DNA of 51,285 nt, taken from JAXGQD01 sp964401615 (GTDB lineage: Bacteria; Bacillota; Clostridia; Saccharofermentanales; Fastidiosipilaceae). Positions within the stretch are counted from its first letter, which is position 1, and the number at the start of each line of letters is the position of its first letter. The position numbers were made by a program, and so were the translations under genes. The notes under the pieces were generated by a model. That model searched no databases. It saw nothing but the letters and a program-made list of their open reading frames with translations, and was not told where the DNA came from. Shown here in pieces: positions 33,842-41,216 of the stretch. Where the stretch lies: contig CAYNZF010000002.1 in NCBI GenBank assembly GCA_964401615.1, positions 1 through 51,285 of the forward strand, read 5' to 3'.

Positions 33842-33870
33842 AGATTAGCCTTAAATGGCAGGAATGGCAA
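33842..33870 (-). promoter_or_regulatory. Candidate promoter of the PII-DUF1538-glnN-lrgAB operon
   Basis: On the minus strand TTGCCA (33870-33865), 17-base spacer and TAATCT (33847-33842). The -10 matches only three of six. No NtrC or GlnR palindrome was recognised in the short gap. Confidence 0.35.
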
Positions 33871-33892
33871 AATTCAAATGGAAAGTTGACAT

Positions 33893-33926
33893 AAAAAACC
33901 TCACCCGGCCAAAGCACGAATGAGGT
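33893..33926 (-). terminator. Terminator of trxA
   Basis: Minus-strand stem ACCTCA (33926-33921) with TGAGGT (33903-33898), 17-base loop, followed by six T. Confidence 0.7.
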
Positions 33927-33949
33927 AATTGAATTGATCAGGCGCTTAC

Positions 33950-34264
33950 TTAAAGGCCCAGCAATTTCAGCAGTTCTTTTTCGGGTTGCACGCCGACTGT
34001 TTTACCAACCACTTGACCGTCTTTAAAGACCATCAAAGTCGGGATGCTCATGACACGGAACTTAGCCGCCAGATCCGGTTCATCGTCGATGTTCAGTTTG
34101 GCAATTACCGCTTTACCGGCGGTTTTTTCGGCCAAGCCGCTGACAACAGGTCCCAGCATCTTGCATGGACCGCACCAGGGGGCCCAGAAGTCCACCAATA
34201 CGGGTAATTTGGAATTCTCGATTACTTCATTAAAATTGTCTTTAGTCAATGTTACTTCACTCAT
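33950..34264 (-). CDS. trxA: Thioredoxin
   Basis: Cytoplasmic dithiol reductant of 104 residues. Active site WAPWCGPCK, then the cis-proline segment MSIPTLMVFKDG. The ATG at 34264 is chosen for AAGGA upstream and the usual start MSEVTLTKDNFNEVI; a longer in-frame start adds nine residues without support. It has its own promoter with an inverted repeat over the -10 and its own terminator. No thioredoxin reductase is next to it. Confidence 0.96.
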   Translation of the reverse strand: MSEVTLTKDNFNEVIENSKLPVLVDFWAPWCGPCKMLGPVVSGLAEKTAGKAVIAKLNIDDEPDLAAKFRVMSIPTLMVFKDGQVVGKTVGVQPEKELLKLLGL

Positions 34265-34306
34265 TTTTCTATTTCCTTTCAAAGCCAAATGCTTTTGTTT
34301 ATATAT

Positions 34307-34346
34307 TAAACATTAATAATGTATAATGTTTACGCAACTTCGTCAA
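34307..34346 (-). promoter_or_regulatory. trxA promoter overlapped by a perfect inverted repeat
   Basis: On the minus strand TTGACG (34346-34341), 17-base spacer and TACATT (34323-34318). A perfect 9-bp inverted repeat, TAAACATTA (34307-34315) and TAATGTTTA (34324-34332), spans the -10 with an eight-base spacer, the geometry of a repressor operator. It does not match CtsR, PerR or Rex consensus sites. Confidence 0.6.
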
Positions 34347-34359
34347 GTTCCTTGAGTGA

Positions 34360-34707
34360 CTAATTGCCGTTCGAATCCTCGAAGATGATTTCCCCTTCAC
34401 GTATCATGCCTTGCTCATGTGCGATTTTTATGACATTTTCGTCCGAATCGATGTTCTGTTTAGCTTCATCCAATCTGGCGTTCTCTTCTTCCAATGAGGC
34501 CAGGGTCTCGGTATATTGCTCATTCAGGAGCTGTTGGCGCTGGTACTCTTTTTCCTGGTTCAAATAGTAAACAAAAGAAATCACAGCGAAAACAAGCACC
34601 AGCAAGATCAATACCTTGGGCAAAAGTGTTTTCTGTGATTTTTTAGCCAAAGCTTGACGCGCGTTTCTCTGGTCAATCACTCCGGCTTTTTTTGTTTTAG
34701 GGGCCAC
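34360..34707 (-). CDS. divIC: Septum formation initiator (DivIC/FtsB-like)
   Basis: Small bitopic division protein of about 115 residues: basic cytoplasmic N-terminus, one transmembrane helix (VLILLVLVFAVISFVYYL), then a coiled coil (NQEKEYQRQQLLNEQYTETL onward) and a short C-terminal domain with IKIAHEQGMIREGEIIF, as in DivIC. It joins FtsL and DivIB at the septum. The start is uncertain: GTG at 34707 follows AGGAG by seven bases and is preferred; an in-frame ATG at 34722 lacks a site. It lies 132 bases after rqcP, matching the Bacillus order minus yabP and yabQ. Confidence 0.85.
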   Translation of the reverse strand: MAPKTKKAGVIDQRNARQALAKKSQKTLLPKVLILLVLVFAVISFVYYLNQEKEYQRQQLLNEQYTETLASLEEENARLDEAKQNIDSDENVIKIAHEQGMIREGEIIFEDSNGN

Positions 34708-34839
34708 ATCCGTTCTCCTCATCTGACGCAAAATTATCGCTTTAATAGTAACAGAAATCCACAGACATAAACAAGCGAAAAGCCTGCACACAAAAATTTA
34801 ACAATCTGGTTTTGAACCATAGCGGCTGAAGCAGGCCGC

Positions 34840-35115
34840 TCAGTCCAAGCTTATCTCGGTCTGAGTTTTGGGACGTTCCAATATTTCGTACATTTTCGCC
34901 GCCTCATTTTTCCGCACCAGCTCGGCCACCGAGAGCACGCGCAAACGCACCGGTCCGGTTCCAAAGCGAATTTCAAGCACATCTCCGATTTTAACATCGG
35001 TAGCCGGCTTGGCGATTTTCTCGTTGACATTCACACGCCCCTGCGCGCAGACATCGTTGGCCACCGTTCGCCGTTTGATGATTCTGGATAATTTCAAAAA
35101 CTTATCTAATCTCAT
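34840..35115 (-). CDS. rqcP: S4-domain RNA-binding protein RqcP (YabO)
   Basis: 91-residue S4 protein: MRLDKFLKLSRIIKRRTVAN, AQGRVNVNEKIAKPATDVKIGD and LEIRFG, nearly the Bacillus YabO/RqcP pattern. RqcP helps RqcH add alanine tails to stalled nascent chains on 50S subunits. The ATG at 35115 is chosen for GAGGGG upstream. The related heat-shock protein Hsp15 is possible but the length and divIC neighbour favour RqcP. Confidence 0.9.
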   Translation of the reverse strand: MRLDKFLKLSRIIKRRTVANDVCAQGRVNVNEKIAKPATDVKIGDVLEIRFGTGPVRLRVLSVAELVRKNEAAKMYEILERPKTQTEISLD

Positions 35116-35257
35116 TGTTCCCCTCACTCTTGATTGCTTGAGTTTGTACGTTCATGTATTCACCACCACGCTATGATACGATACTAGTAATAAATATGTC
35201 ACGGTGACTCGTTTCGTCCAATCAACGAAACAACGGACGATTTGGGAGATCAGCACA

Positions 35258-35890
35258 ATGGCCTTTGACTTTAAAAGAGAATTCAAAGCATTTTATCTGC
35301 CGAAAAACAAGCCCGAAATCATTGATGTCCCGGCTATGAATTTCATCGCTGTCAAGGGCAAAGGCGATCCAAACGCGAAACAGGGAGCTTACGCGGAAGC
35401 ACTTGCTGTCCTTTACGCAATGGCCTATACGTTGAAGATGAGTTATAAAAGCGAGTACGTCATCAAGGGATTTTTTGAGTACGTGGTTCCGCCACTGGAA
35501 GGTTTTTGGTGGCAGGAGGGTCATGCGGGCATGGATTACAGCAGGAAAGACGCCCTCAGCTGGATTTCAGCGATTCGTTTGCCGGACTTTGTTTTGCCCG
35601 GGGACTTTGACTGGGCCGTCGCGGAAGCCGCTCGTAAAAAAAAGCTGGATTGTTCGAAAGCTGAATTCACGACCATCACGGAGGGGCTATGCGTCCAAAT
35701 GATGCACCTCGGCCATTTCGATCAAGAGCCGGCTTCTGTGGCCTTGATGCATGAATTCATGGATCAGCAAGGTCTGGAGGCGGATTTTTCAGATGCACGT
35801 CTGCATCATGAAATTTATCTCACGGATATACGCAAGATCGAGGCGAGCAAGTGGAAAACCGTCATCCGTCACCCGGTGCGGAAGAAATAG
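35258..35890 (+). CDS. GyrI-like small-molecule-binding domain protein
   Basis: 210 residues of the stand-alone GyrI-like family (COG4832 type). Seen: PEIIDVPAMNFIAVKGKGDPN near the N-terminus, the ALAVLYAMAYTLKM helix, a YVVPPLEGFWW motif, GLCVQMMHLGHFDQEP, and HEIYLTDIRK near the end. Such proteins bind hydrophobic small molecules and sometimes hydrolyse them; no DNA-binding domain is present here. GGGAGAT lies ahead of the ATG at 35258. It is divergent from rqcP and convergent with the DUF5655 gene, and splits what would otherwise be a mazG-rqcP-divIC cluster. Confidence 0.85.
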   Translation: MAFDFKREFKAFYLPKNKPEIIDVPAMNFIAVKGKGDPNAKQGAYAEALAVLYAMAYTLKMSYKSEYVIKGFFEYVVPPLEGFWWQEGHAGMDYSRKDALSWISAIRLPDFVLPGDFDWAVAEAARKKKLDCSKAEFTTITEGLCVQMMHLGHFDQEPASVALMHEFMDQQGLEADFSDARLHHEIYLTDIRKIEASKWKTVIRHPVRKK

Positions 35891-35899
35891 CGGTCTAAG

Positions 35900-36283
35900 C
35901 TATCGCCCGGCAAAATGACAAGCCTCCTCCAGCCAGCCCATCAGCTCGCCATCAATTTCTGTTTCGTTCTCCAGGATGAGGTGGTGCATCCAATGCTGCG
36001 GATATGGCTCGACCGACTCCACGATGCGTCCGGATGCGAGGCGCTCGGGCAGCACAAAACTAACGATGAGGTAGTGCTCAGGTCTGCCCTTGATTTTACG
36101 CGGCGGCAGCCAGAACAAAACGCAATTGCGTTTCCTGACAAAGCTTATTTGTGTTTTTTGGACCTTTATATCGAGCTCACCCAAATCCGTGCGAACGCGC
36201 TTTTGCATGGCTAGAAACAATTCCAACTCACGGCTGTGGTCTTTAAAAAATTCACGGATGCGGGGGTTCACTTCACCGTCCAT
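35900..36283 (-). CDS. DUF5655-like protein
   Basis: 127 residues. The pattern VQKTQISFVRKRNCVLFWLP, HYLIVSFVLPERLAS, RIVESVEPYPQHWMHHLIL and DGELMGWLEEAC fits DUF5655, a family of unknown function often near GyrI-like or transport genes. No signal or membrane segment. It ends ten bases from the stop of the convergent GyrI-like gene. Confidence 0.7.
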   Translation of the reverse strand: MDGEVNPRIREFFKDHSRELELFLAMQKRVRTDLGELDIKVQKTQISFVRKRNCVLFWLPPRKIKGRPEHYLIVSFVLPERLASGRIVESVEPYPQHWMHHLILENETEIDGELMGWLEEACHFAGR

Positions 36284-36356
36284 ATGTGACTTACCTGCTT
36301 TTTCGGAGCATGGCCGCGTTCGGAAATGATGGTTCCGAACACTGGCTCAGTATTTA

Positions 36357-37202
36357 CTACAAGCCTTGTTTTTTCACTTCGTCCCACAGTTGATCTTGTT
36401 GGGCGAGCTTCAGTTCGCGAAAATCAAGGCCGCGTTCTTCAGCCAGGCTCTCCATCGCCATGAATCGTCCGGAAAACTTCACATTGGCAAAAGCCAGAGC
36501 CGTTTCGGGTTCAATATCCATTTTTCGCAGCAAGTTTACCACCGCGAACAGCAGATCCCCCGCTTCTTCAAAGACGGCCATTCTCAAGGCAGGTGACTCT
36601 TGAGGCAAGGACTCAGTTGGTGTGCCGGCCTCACGCAATTCAGCGAGTTCTTCAAGAACTTTTTCTGCAGGACCTTGATGATCCGGCCAGTCGAAACCGT
36701 GTTTGGCGGCTTCAGCCTGCAAAGCCCAGGCGACATGCAGGGGGCTCTGGTCCTGCTTGACTTCAGCCAACAGTCCACTCTTGGCTTTGTTTTCACTTTT
36801 TTCTTTAGCTTTATTGATATCCCACAGTTTTTTTACATCTTCTGGACTGAGCGCGGTGTCGTCGCCGAAGAGGTGACTGTGGCGCGACAGCAGTTTGTTA
36901 ACAAGGGTATCGATCACATCATGGATCGAAAAACCTCCGCTCTCAGAAGAAACCTGGCTCTGAAACACCACTTGCAGGAGCACATCGCCCAGTTCTTCAC
37001 GCAGCGCAGCCATGTCGCCGGCTTGAAAGGCGGAGACCGCTTCGTAGCTTTCTTCCAGTAAATATTTCTGTAAGCCGGACAAGGTCTGTTTCCTGTCCCA
37101 GGGACAGCCGGCAGGCGAGCGGAGAAATCGCATCAATTCAAGCAGAGCTTTAAAATCGTGAGGGCCCGGGGTGGGTACAAAAGTTGAATGATCCATCATC
37201 AA
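36357..37202 (-). CDS. mazG: Nucleoside triphosphate pyrophosphohydrolase MazG
   Basis: 281 residues with two MazG domains. The first has CPWDRKQTLSGLQKYLLEESYEAVSAF, EELGDVLLQVVFQ and HSHLFGD; the second has VLEELAELREA and EEAGDLLFAVVNLLRK. The ExxE and ExxD metal-binding residues are present in both. It hydrolyses NTPs to NMP and pyrophosphate, cleaning damaged nucleotides or tuning ppGpp. The start is one of three consecutive ATGs (37202, 37199, 37196); the first overlaps the preceding small gene by four bases. In Bacillus the homologue YabN lies directly before yabO; here two genes separate mazG from rqcP. Confidence 0.93.
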   Translation of the reverse strand: MMMDHSTFVPTPGPHDFKALLELMRFLRSPAGCPWDRKQTLSGLQKYLLEESYEAVSAFQAGDMAALREELGDVLLQVVFQSQVSSESGGFSIHDVIDTLVNKLLSRHSHLFGDDTALSPEDVKKLWDINKAKEKSENKAKSGLLAEVKQDQSPLHVAWALQAEAAKHGFDWPDHQGPAEKVLEELAELREAGTPTESLPQESPALRMAVFEEAGDLLFAVVNLLRKMDIEPETALAFANVKFSGRFMAMESLAEERGLDFRELKLAQQDQLWDEVKKQGL

Positions 37203-37456
37203 AGCAGACGCAGCACAAAGCGGTCAAAATGCACGGGTTCAAGAAACTGATCCGGGGTGAAAACGGTCTGGTGGAAAGCCCCTAACTCACGTGTATTTTT
37301 TTTCATCCACAACGGAATCGGCACTGCGATCGTCCTGCAGATTTCCAGCAGACAATTTTCCATTTGTTTGTTGAATGGATGACTTGCGTCGTTGTCGCTG
37401 GCACTGTGTCTGGCACCCGGCCTGTTTCCGTGGTATAAAGTCCCTTCGAGCTGCAT
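37199..37456 (-). CDS. Small conserved-looking protein upstream of mazG
   Basis: 85 residues, not assigned to a named family. The second half (IPVPLWMKKNTRE-like segment, then GAFHQTVFTPDQFLEPVHFDRFVLR) is compact and unlike a random frame. AGGAAAAC precedes the ATG, and its TGA overlaps the first mazG ATG, which supports real, coupled translation. No membrane segment or signal peptide. Confidence 0.6.
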   Translation of the reverse strand: MQLEGTLYHGNRPGARHSASDNDASHPFNKQMENCLLEICRTIAVPIPLWMKKNTRELGAFHQTVFTPDQFLEPVHFDRFVLRLL

Positions 37457-37803
37457 GTTTTCCTATCCGACCGCGATTGGCGGTCATTAATATTTCACAG
37501 AGTTGCACTGCGTAAATTTCTTACCCACCATTCTACCCTTTTCCGGAACTTTACTCCATCTGAGCTGTGATAGATGGCTTGGAGGGCAGCGAATCTGACG
37601 CAGACTTTGCTGCGATTCCAAAAATTCAATTCTGTCCGGGTTTTCTCAGAGAAGAAAGTATACTTGAACTGAATTTACAAAAGATTATTTTAAAGTGGAA
37701 AAATTGCGTGATTTTGGCTCTTGTTTTGCCGACATCAAATATTTTCTAAGTATTTTTAAAGAAATTCCATGAAAATATTCATATTTTCTTAACATTTTCA
37801 TCA
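37457..37803. other. Gene-free stretch between the mazG unit and the candidate sRNA
   Basis: About 350 A/T-rich bases without a supported gene. Near its left end a perfect GACCGC/GCGGTC hairpin (37469-37485) would lie in the 5' leader of the mazG transcript. A further imperfect hairpin with CGCAG/CTGCG arms lies near 37599-37615, and a GTATAC palindrome is at 37658-37663. A 60-codon plus-strand frame (37567-37749) has no ribosome-binding site and was not accepted. Confidence 0.5.
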
Positions 37804-37831
37804 TTGTGGTAATGCAAATTCTTGCTAAACT
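37804..37831 (+). promoter_or_regulatory. Candidate promoter of the small RNA
   Basis: TTGTGG (37804-37809), 16-base spacer, TAAACT (37826-37831). Transcription would start about seven bases later, right at the first hairpin. Confidence 0.4.
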
Positions 37832-37837
37832 AAGATA

Positions 37838-37915
37838 GTTCCATGGCGGAACACCCTTACTTCATAACCCCCTCCTTTTGATGCCGGTGGTACCCCCCGC
37901 CGGTTTCTTTATTTC
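37838..37915 (+). ncRNA. Candidate small RNA with anti-Shine-Dalgarno-like loop
   Basis: About 75 bases: a 5' hairpin GTTCC-ATGGC-GGAAC (37838-37852), a single-stranded pyrimidine-rich stretch that contains CCTCCTTT (37871-37878), and a terminator hairpin (37884-37890 with 37897-37903, one G-U pair) followed by TTTCTTTATTTC. CCTCCTTT is the same as the 3' tail of Firmicute 16S rRNA, and C-rich loops of this kind let known Gram-positive sRNAs block ribosome-binding sites. No open frame explains this block, and no plus-strand gene upstream needs the terminator. The call is by structure only. Confidence 0.5.
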
Positions 37916-37962
37916 AAGAGGATTTCAATCAGCTTCTTAAGTCAGAGCAGGATTAAGTTCAC

Positions 37963-38856
37963 TCACGTTTCGGGCGCTTCAGCTTTTGTTCCGGGGCTTG
38001 TGTCTTTGTTTTCGAAACCTGTTTCCAGGGACCAGGGATCGTCAAGGAAAGTCTCAAACAGGCGCAGCGCTTTGACCAGATAGAAGCCATCGCAGATTCG
38101 TTCATCGATCGTGAAGTCCAAATCGATGACTCTTTTCCATTCCACTTCCCCGTTAAGGCCTTTGAAAGGTTTTTCATAGGCACGGCCAATGGTCACGAAG
38201 ATAGAATTCGTACCGAACTCGTAAAGATGATGAAAAAGCGCGTTCGAGCCCAAGGTGCCCAAATGCGAGATGAAAACGGTCGAGTAAAAAGGCAGCATGT
38301 CGATCAACGATTTAGGCATCATACCGTTGAAATCCAGCCACATGAGGCTGCGGTAAATCATGCGCAGACTCCAGCGGGGATAATGGGCCAGGTGTCTGAC
38401 CAATTTATCATCACCCTTGAGCTCGCCTGCTTTAAGGGATTTAATGTGCCGGTCCATGTTTTCTTTGACGTCAAAGATGGTGTCGCCTTTTTTTAATTTG
38501 ACTTTGGCGACTGACTCGACCCCGTCATCCGTCATTTGCTGTTTGACGACGTAAAGCACTTCAAAATCCTTGTGCTGGTAAAGGCGCCTGCCCGCCACAA
38601 AACGGTTGACATTGGGCCGTTCATTGATGGTCCGCAGCATAGCCGCCACCACCACATTAAAAAGGGTCAGCCTCTGCCCTTGTTTACGCTTTTCAAGAAT
38701 GTACTTCTGTATGTTTTCCACCGGCACGCTCATTTGATAATAAACAGCTGATTCGTTTCGGCCACGCATGATATAGGGCATGATGTGCATCATCGGATCG
38801 CCGCCGTTGACCAGGTCGCCATCACTTCTTTTTTTTGATAAGCCTAAAAATCCCAT
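37963..38856 (-). CDS. 2-oxoacid dehydrogenase E2-like acyltransferase-fold protein with altered catalytic motif
   Basis: 297 residues resembling the catalytic domain of E2 acyltransferases and chloramphenicol acetyltransferase, without lipoyl or subunit-binding domains. Matches: YYQMSVPVENIQKY, LTLFNVVVAAMLRTINERPNVNRFV, STVFISHLGTLGSNALFHH, and DLDFTIDERICDGFYLVKAL. The catalytic HxxxDG appears as E252-R-I-C-D-G, so the general-base histidine is missing. Classic acyl transfer is therefore doubtful. It is third in the AraC-hexokinase unit, 22 bases after hexokinase, with GGAGG before its ATG. Confidence 0.7.
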   Translation of the reverse strand: MGFLGLSKKRSDGDLVNGGDPMMHIMPYIMRGRNESAVYYQMSVPVENIQKYILEKRKQGQRLTLFNVVVAAMLRTINERPNVNRFVAGRRLYQHKDFEVLYVVKQQMTDDGVESVAKVKLKKGDTIFDVKENMDRHIKSLKAGELKGDDKLVRHLAHYPRWSLRMIYRSLMWLDFNGMMPKSLIDMLPFYSTVFISHLGTLGSNALFHHLYEFGTNSIFVTIGRAYEKPFKGLNGEVEWKRVIDLDFTIDERICDGFYLVKALRLFETFLDDPWSLETGFENKDTSPGTKAEAPET

Positions 38857-38878
38857 TGAGCCTCCAGGTTTCTTGTGA

Positions 38879-40180
38879 TTACAAATTCGTCAGCGCAGCG
38901 ATGGCCGCTCCGACCAGATTGGAATTGTCTGAGGGAATCAGCTCAATATATAAGCCCAATTCCTTTTCCAGATAATCCATGACATAATACTCAACTTTTG
39001 ATTTCAACAGTGGTGATTTAAAATAAGTGCTTCCGTCTACCGTGATGGCAACGGGCGCCAGAGGATTCTTTCCCGCACCGAGTTGTTCCAAAATAGCCGC
39101 GAAATTCACGATGACCAGACGCGCCGCTCTTTCTTCCAAATTGTCGATCAGATGGTAGAGCGTTTCGCGATCCACCTCATTTTGGCAAAATCCGGCCAAG
39201 AGTCCGTCACCGTGAGCCTGCTTAAGAAAGCGGCTGATTTCCTTCGCTTCCAGATCGCTCACCTGCTGCAACGCTGCAGCGAAGCCAGCCGAAAAGAGCC
39301 CCGCACGGACGGCTTCAATCAAGGTGTGGTAAAGCTGTGTCCCTTTGTAACGTCCCGACAAGAGTTTTTCGAAGAGGTGATCACCCGGAATTTGGGTTTT
39401 CGCATCAATACGTTCATCAACGGGGCTGCGGTTCACGATCGGATAAGTCCCGGATTCCGTGTTCATGATCATGGATTTGTCGGGGTCTAAACCACTTACT
39501 TTCTTGATGCGGCTATTTTTCTCAACATAGGCGGTGTTTGTCCCCGTTCCCAAAATAAATCCGACAAAGGACGAAATCTCGCGCTGACCGACCTGACCCA
39601 TGCCCCCCAGCAGGGCTGCGACCGTATCGTTGAGTAAAACCACACCGATCTCGTCGTTATAACCGTGCGCTTTCAAAGCAAGTTTCAAGTTGGCGCCGAT
39701 CAGTTCACCCTCTACTTCCGGAAGCAGAACTTCCTTACTGAACGCCAGGGGGCGTCCATCACGGTCCGGATACATCTCAGTGGCAAAAGAAAAGCACAAG
39801 CCGATTTTTCGGCTGAATGGCAGCACCGGTTCGAGGTACTTGACCAAAGTATCAAAAAACACCTGCTTCGACACGGCTCCCCGGGTGCCGGGCATGGGGT
39901 AAACGGAAAAATGTTCCACGATGGCTTCCAGTCTGTCATTGAAAGTCAACGCGGCCACACGGAGATTCGTTCCCCCCGCATCCATGACAATGACCGTCTC
40001 TCCCGGCGGAATCTTGCGGCCGACCTCGATAAACGACGGAAACATATGCATGGAGACATGGTCTTTTTCAAGTCCTTGACGTAGATTCCCCAGAAACAGC
40101 GCGGTCTCCCTGGAAAAATCTATTCGTTCAGCATCCAGAGCCTGGGCTTTTAAAAAAGTTCTGACGCGATGTTTAACCAT
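38879..40180 (-). CDS. Eukaryotic-type hexokinase
   Basis: 433-residue sugar kinase of the hexokinase family (COG5026 type), not the ROK or Glk types usual in Firmicutes. Motifs: phosphate-1 VMDAGGTNLRVAAL, sugar-binding GLCFSFATEM, catalytic LLNDTVAALLGG with the base Asp, phosphate-2 ILGTGTNTAYVE, and an adenosine region near VDGSTYFKSP. Likely substrate is glucose or another hexose. The ATG at 40180 is chosen for GGAGG eight bases upstream; it overlaps the araC stop by eight bases, so the two are coupled. The longer in-frame start lies inside araC. Confidence 0.88.
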   Translation of the reverse strand: MVKHRVRTFLKAQALDAERIDFSRETALFLGNLRQGLEKDHVSMHMFPSFIEVGRKIPPGETVIVMDAGGTNLRVAALTFNDRLEAIVEHFSVYPMPGTRGAVSKQVFFDTLVKYLEPVLPFSRKIGLCFSFATEMYPDRDGRPLAFSKEVLLPEVEGELIGANLKLALKAHGYNDEIGVVLLNDTVAALLGGMGQVGQREISSFVGFILGTGTNTAYVEKNSRIKKVSGLDPDKSMIMNTESGTYPIVNRSPVDERIDAKTQIPGDHLFEKLLSGRYKGTQLYHTLIEAVRAGLFSAGFAAALQQVSDLEAKEISRFLKQAHGDGLLAGFCQNEVDRETLYHLIDNLEERAARLVIVNFAAILEQLGAGKNPLAPVAITVDGSTYFKSPLLKSKVEYYVMDYLEKELGLYIELIPSDNSNLVGAAIAALTNL

Positions 40181-41093
40181 GTGTACTTCCTCCGAGATAA
40201 CCATTGATGCGTCGATATTCGCGCGGGCTGTACTGCATCCGTTTTTTGAAAAAACGCGAAAAATAAAATTCGTCATTGAAACCTAATCCGGCTGCAATCT
40301 CCTTAATACTAGCGGTTGAATTCAATAATTCAAGTGCGGCCTTCTGCAAAATCAAACCTTGAATATATCTGGCCAGAGTGACGCCGGTTTCTTGTACATA
40401 ATGTTGGCGCAGCACATCCGGTGACTGTCCGCAATCCAGCGCGACCTGCTTGTAATTTAAATTGAATTTTAAATGCTGGTTGATATAGGCGTGCACATGT
40501 TTGTATTTCTCAGCCACACGCAGCCGCTCATGGAGATTGGGCCAGAAGGCCTGAACAAATTGCCCTACGATTTTGTATATTTCACTTTTGAAAAACAAGA
40601 GATCCTGCAGTGTCTGGCCCTCATAATAAGCAAGCAAGCGCTCCAACTCCGTATTTTCCAAGGGCAAAACGGCACAGTCCTTCATCCCCTCAAGTAAGTC
40701 CAGGCCACCGTAATGACAGTTGACATGCACATAAAATTTCTCCAGACGATGATTGGTGCGCAGATTCACTTTGACAAAGGGAGGAATAATGTACATCTGG
40801 CCCGGTTTCAAATCGATAGAAGAATGCTCGGTCTCGATCCATCCATAGTCTTTCGCCATAAAATACAGTCTGGCAAAAGGGCTCAGGATGCCGAACTGAT
40901 TCCAGTTTTCGTCACCGTAAAAATAACCGTGATCGAGAATTTCCAGGTTGAGCGCGTTGACACCGCGCGTCAAAAATCTGGAGCGGACAATATTGTTGTC
41001 ATCGCGAAAAAAGCCCTGGATTTGAGAGTCCATGCCATTTGACAAATTTTTCATACTGGATTTATCAACATTTGTCATCTTGTTTTCATGCAT
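40173..41093 (-). CDS. AraC-family transcriptional regulator
   Basis: 306 residues. An N-terminal cupin-like sensor part (PGQMYIIPPFVKVNLRTNHRLEKFYVH pattern) and a C-terminal pair of helix-turn-helix motifs with KQVALDCGQSPDVLRQHYVQETG and IKEIAAGLGFNDEFYFSRFFKKRM plus SPREYRR. It probably responds to a sugar and controls the hexokinase unit and the divergent fucI. The start at 41093 has no clear ribosome-binding site; a downstream ATG (MKNLSNGM) is an alternative. Confidence 0.9.
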   Translation of the reverse strand: MHENKMTNVDKSSMKNLSNGMDSQIQGFFRDDNNIVRSRFLTRGVNALNLEILDHGYFYGDENWNQFGILSPFARLYFMAKDYGWIETEHSSIDLKPGQMYIIPPFVKVNLRTNHRLEKFYVHVNCHYGGLDLLEGMKDCAVLPLENTELERLLAYYEGQTLQDLLFFKSEIYKIVGQFVQAFWPNLHERLRVAEKYKHVHAYINQHLKFNLNYKQVALDCGQSPDVLRQHYVQETGVTLARYIQGLILQKAALELLNSTASIKEIAAGLGFNDEFYFSRFFKKRMQYSPREYRRINGYLGGSTHG

Positions 41094-41216
41094 ACTTTAA
41101 TTTTACATATTTCATTACAAATAATCCATGTTTATATTTTTTGAACAGATTAAAATTAAGACATCTAGATTTTTTTTGCATTATGTCAAAATTACGCACA
41201 CAAACAGGAGGTCAAC

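Noticed and set aside
37567..37749. 60-codon plus-strand frame in the large gap
   Set aside because: No ribosome-binding site, A/T-rich tail and no recognisable pattern.
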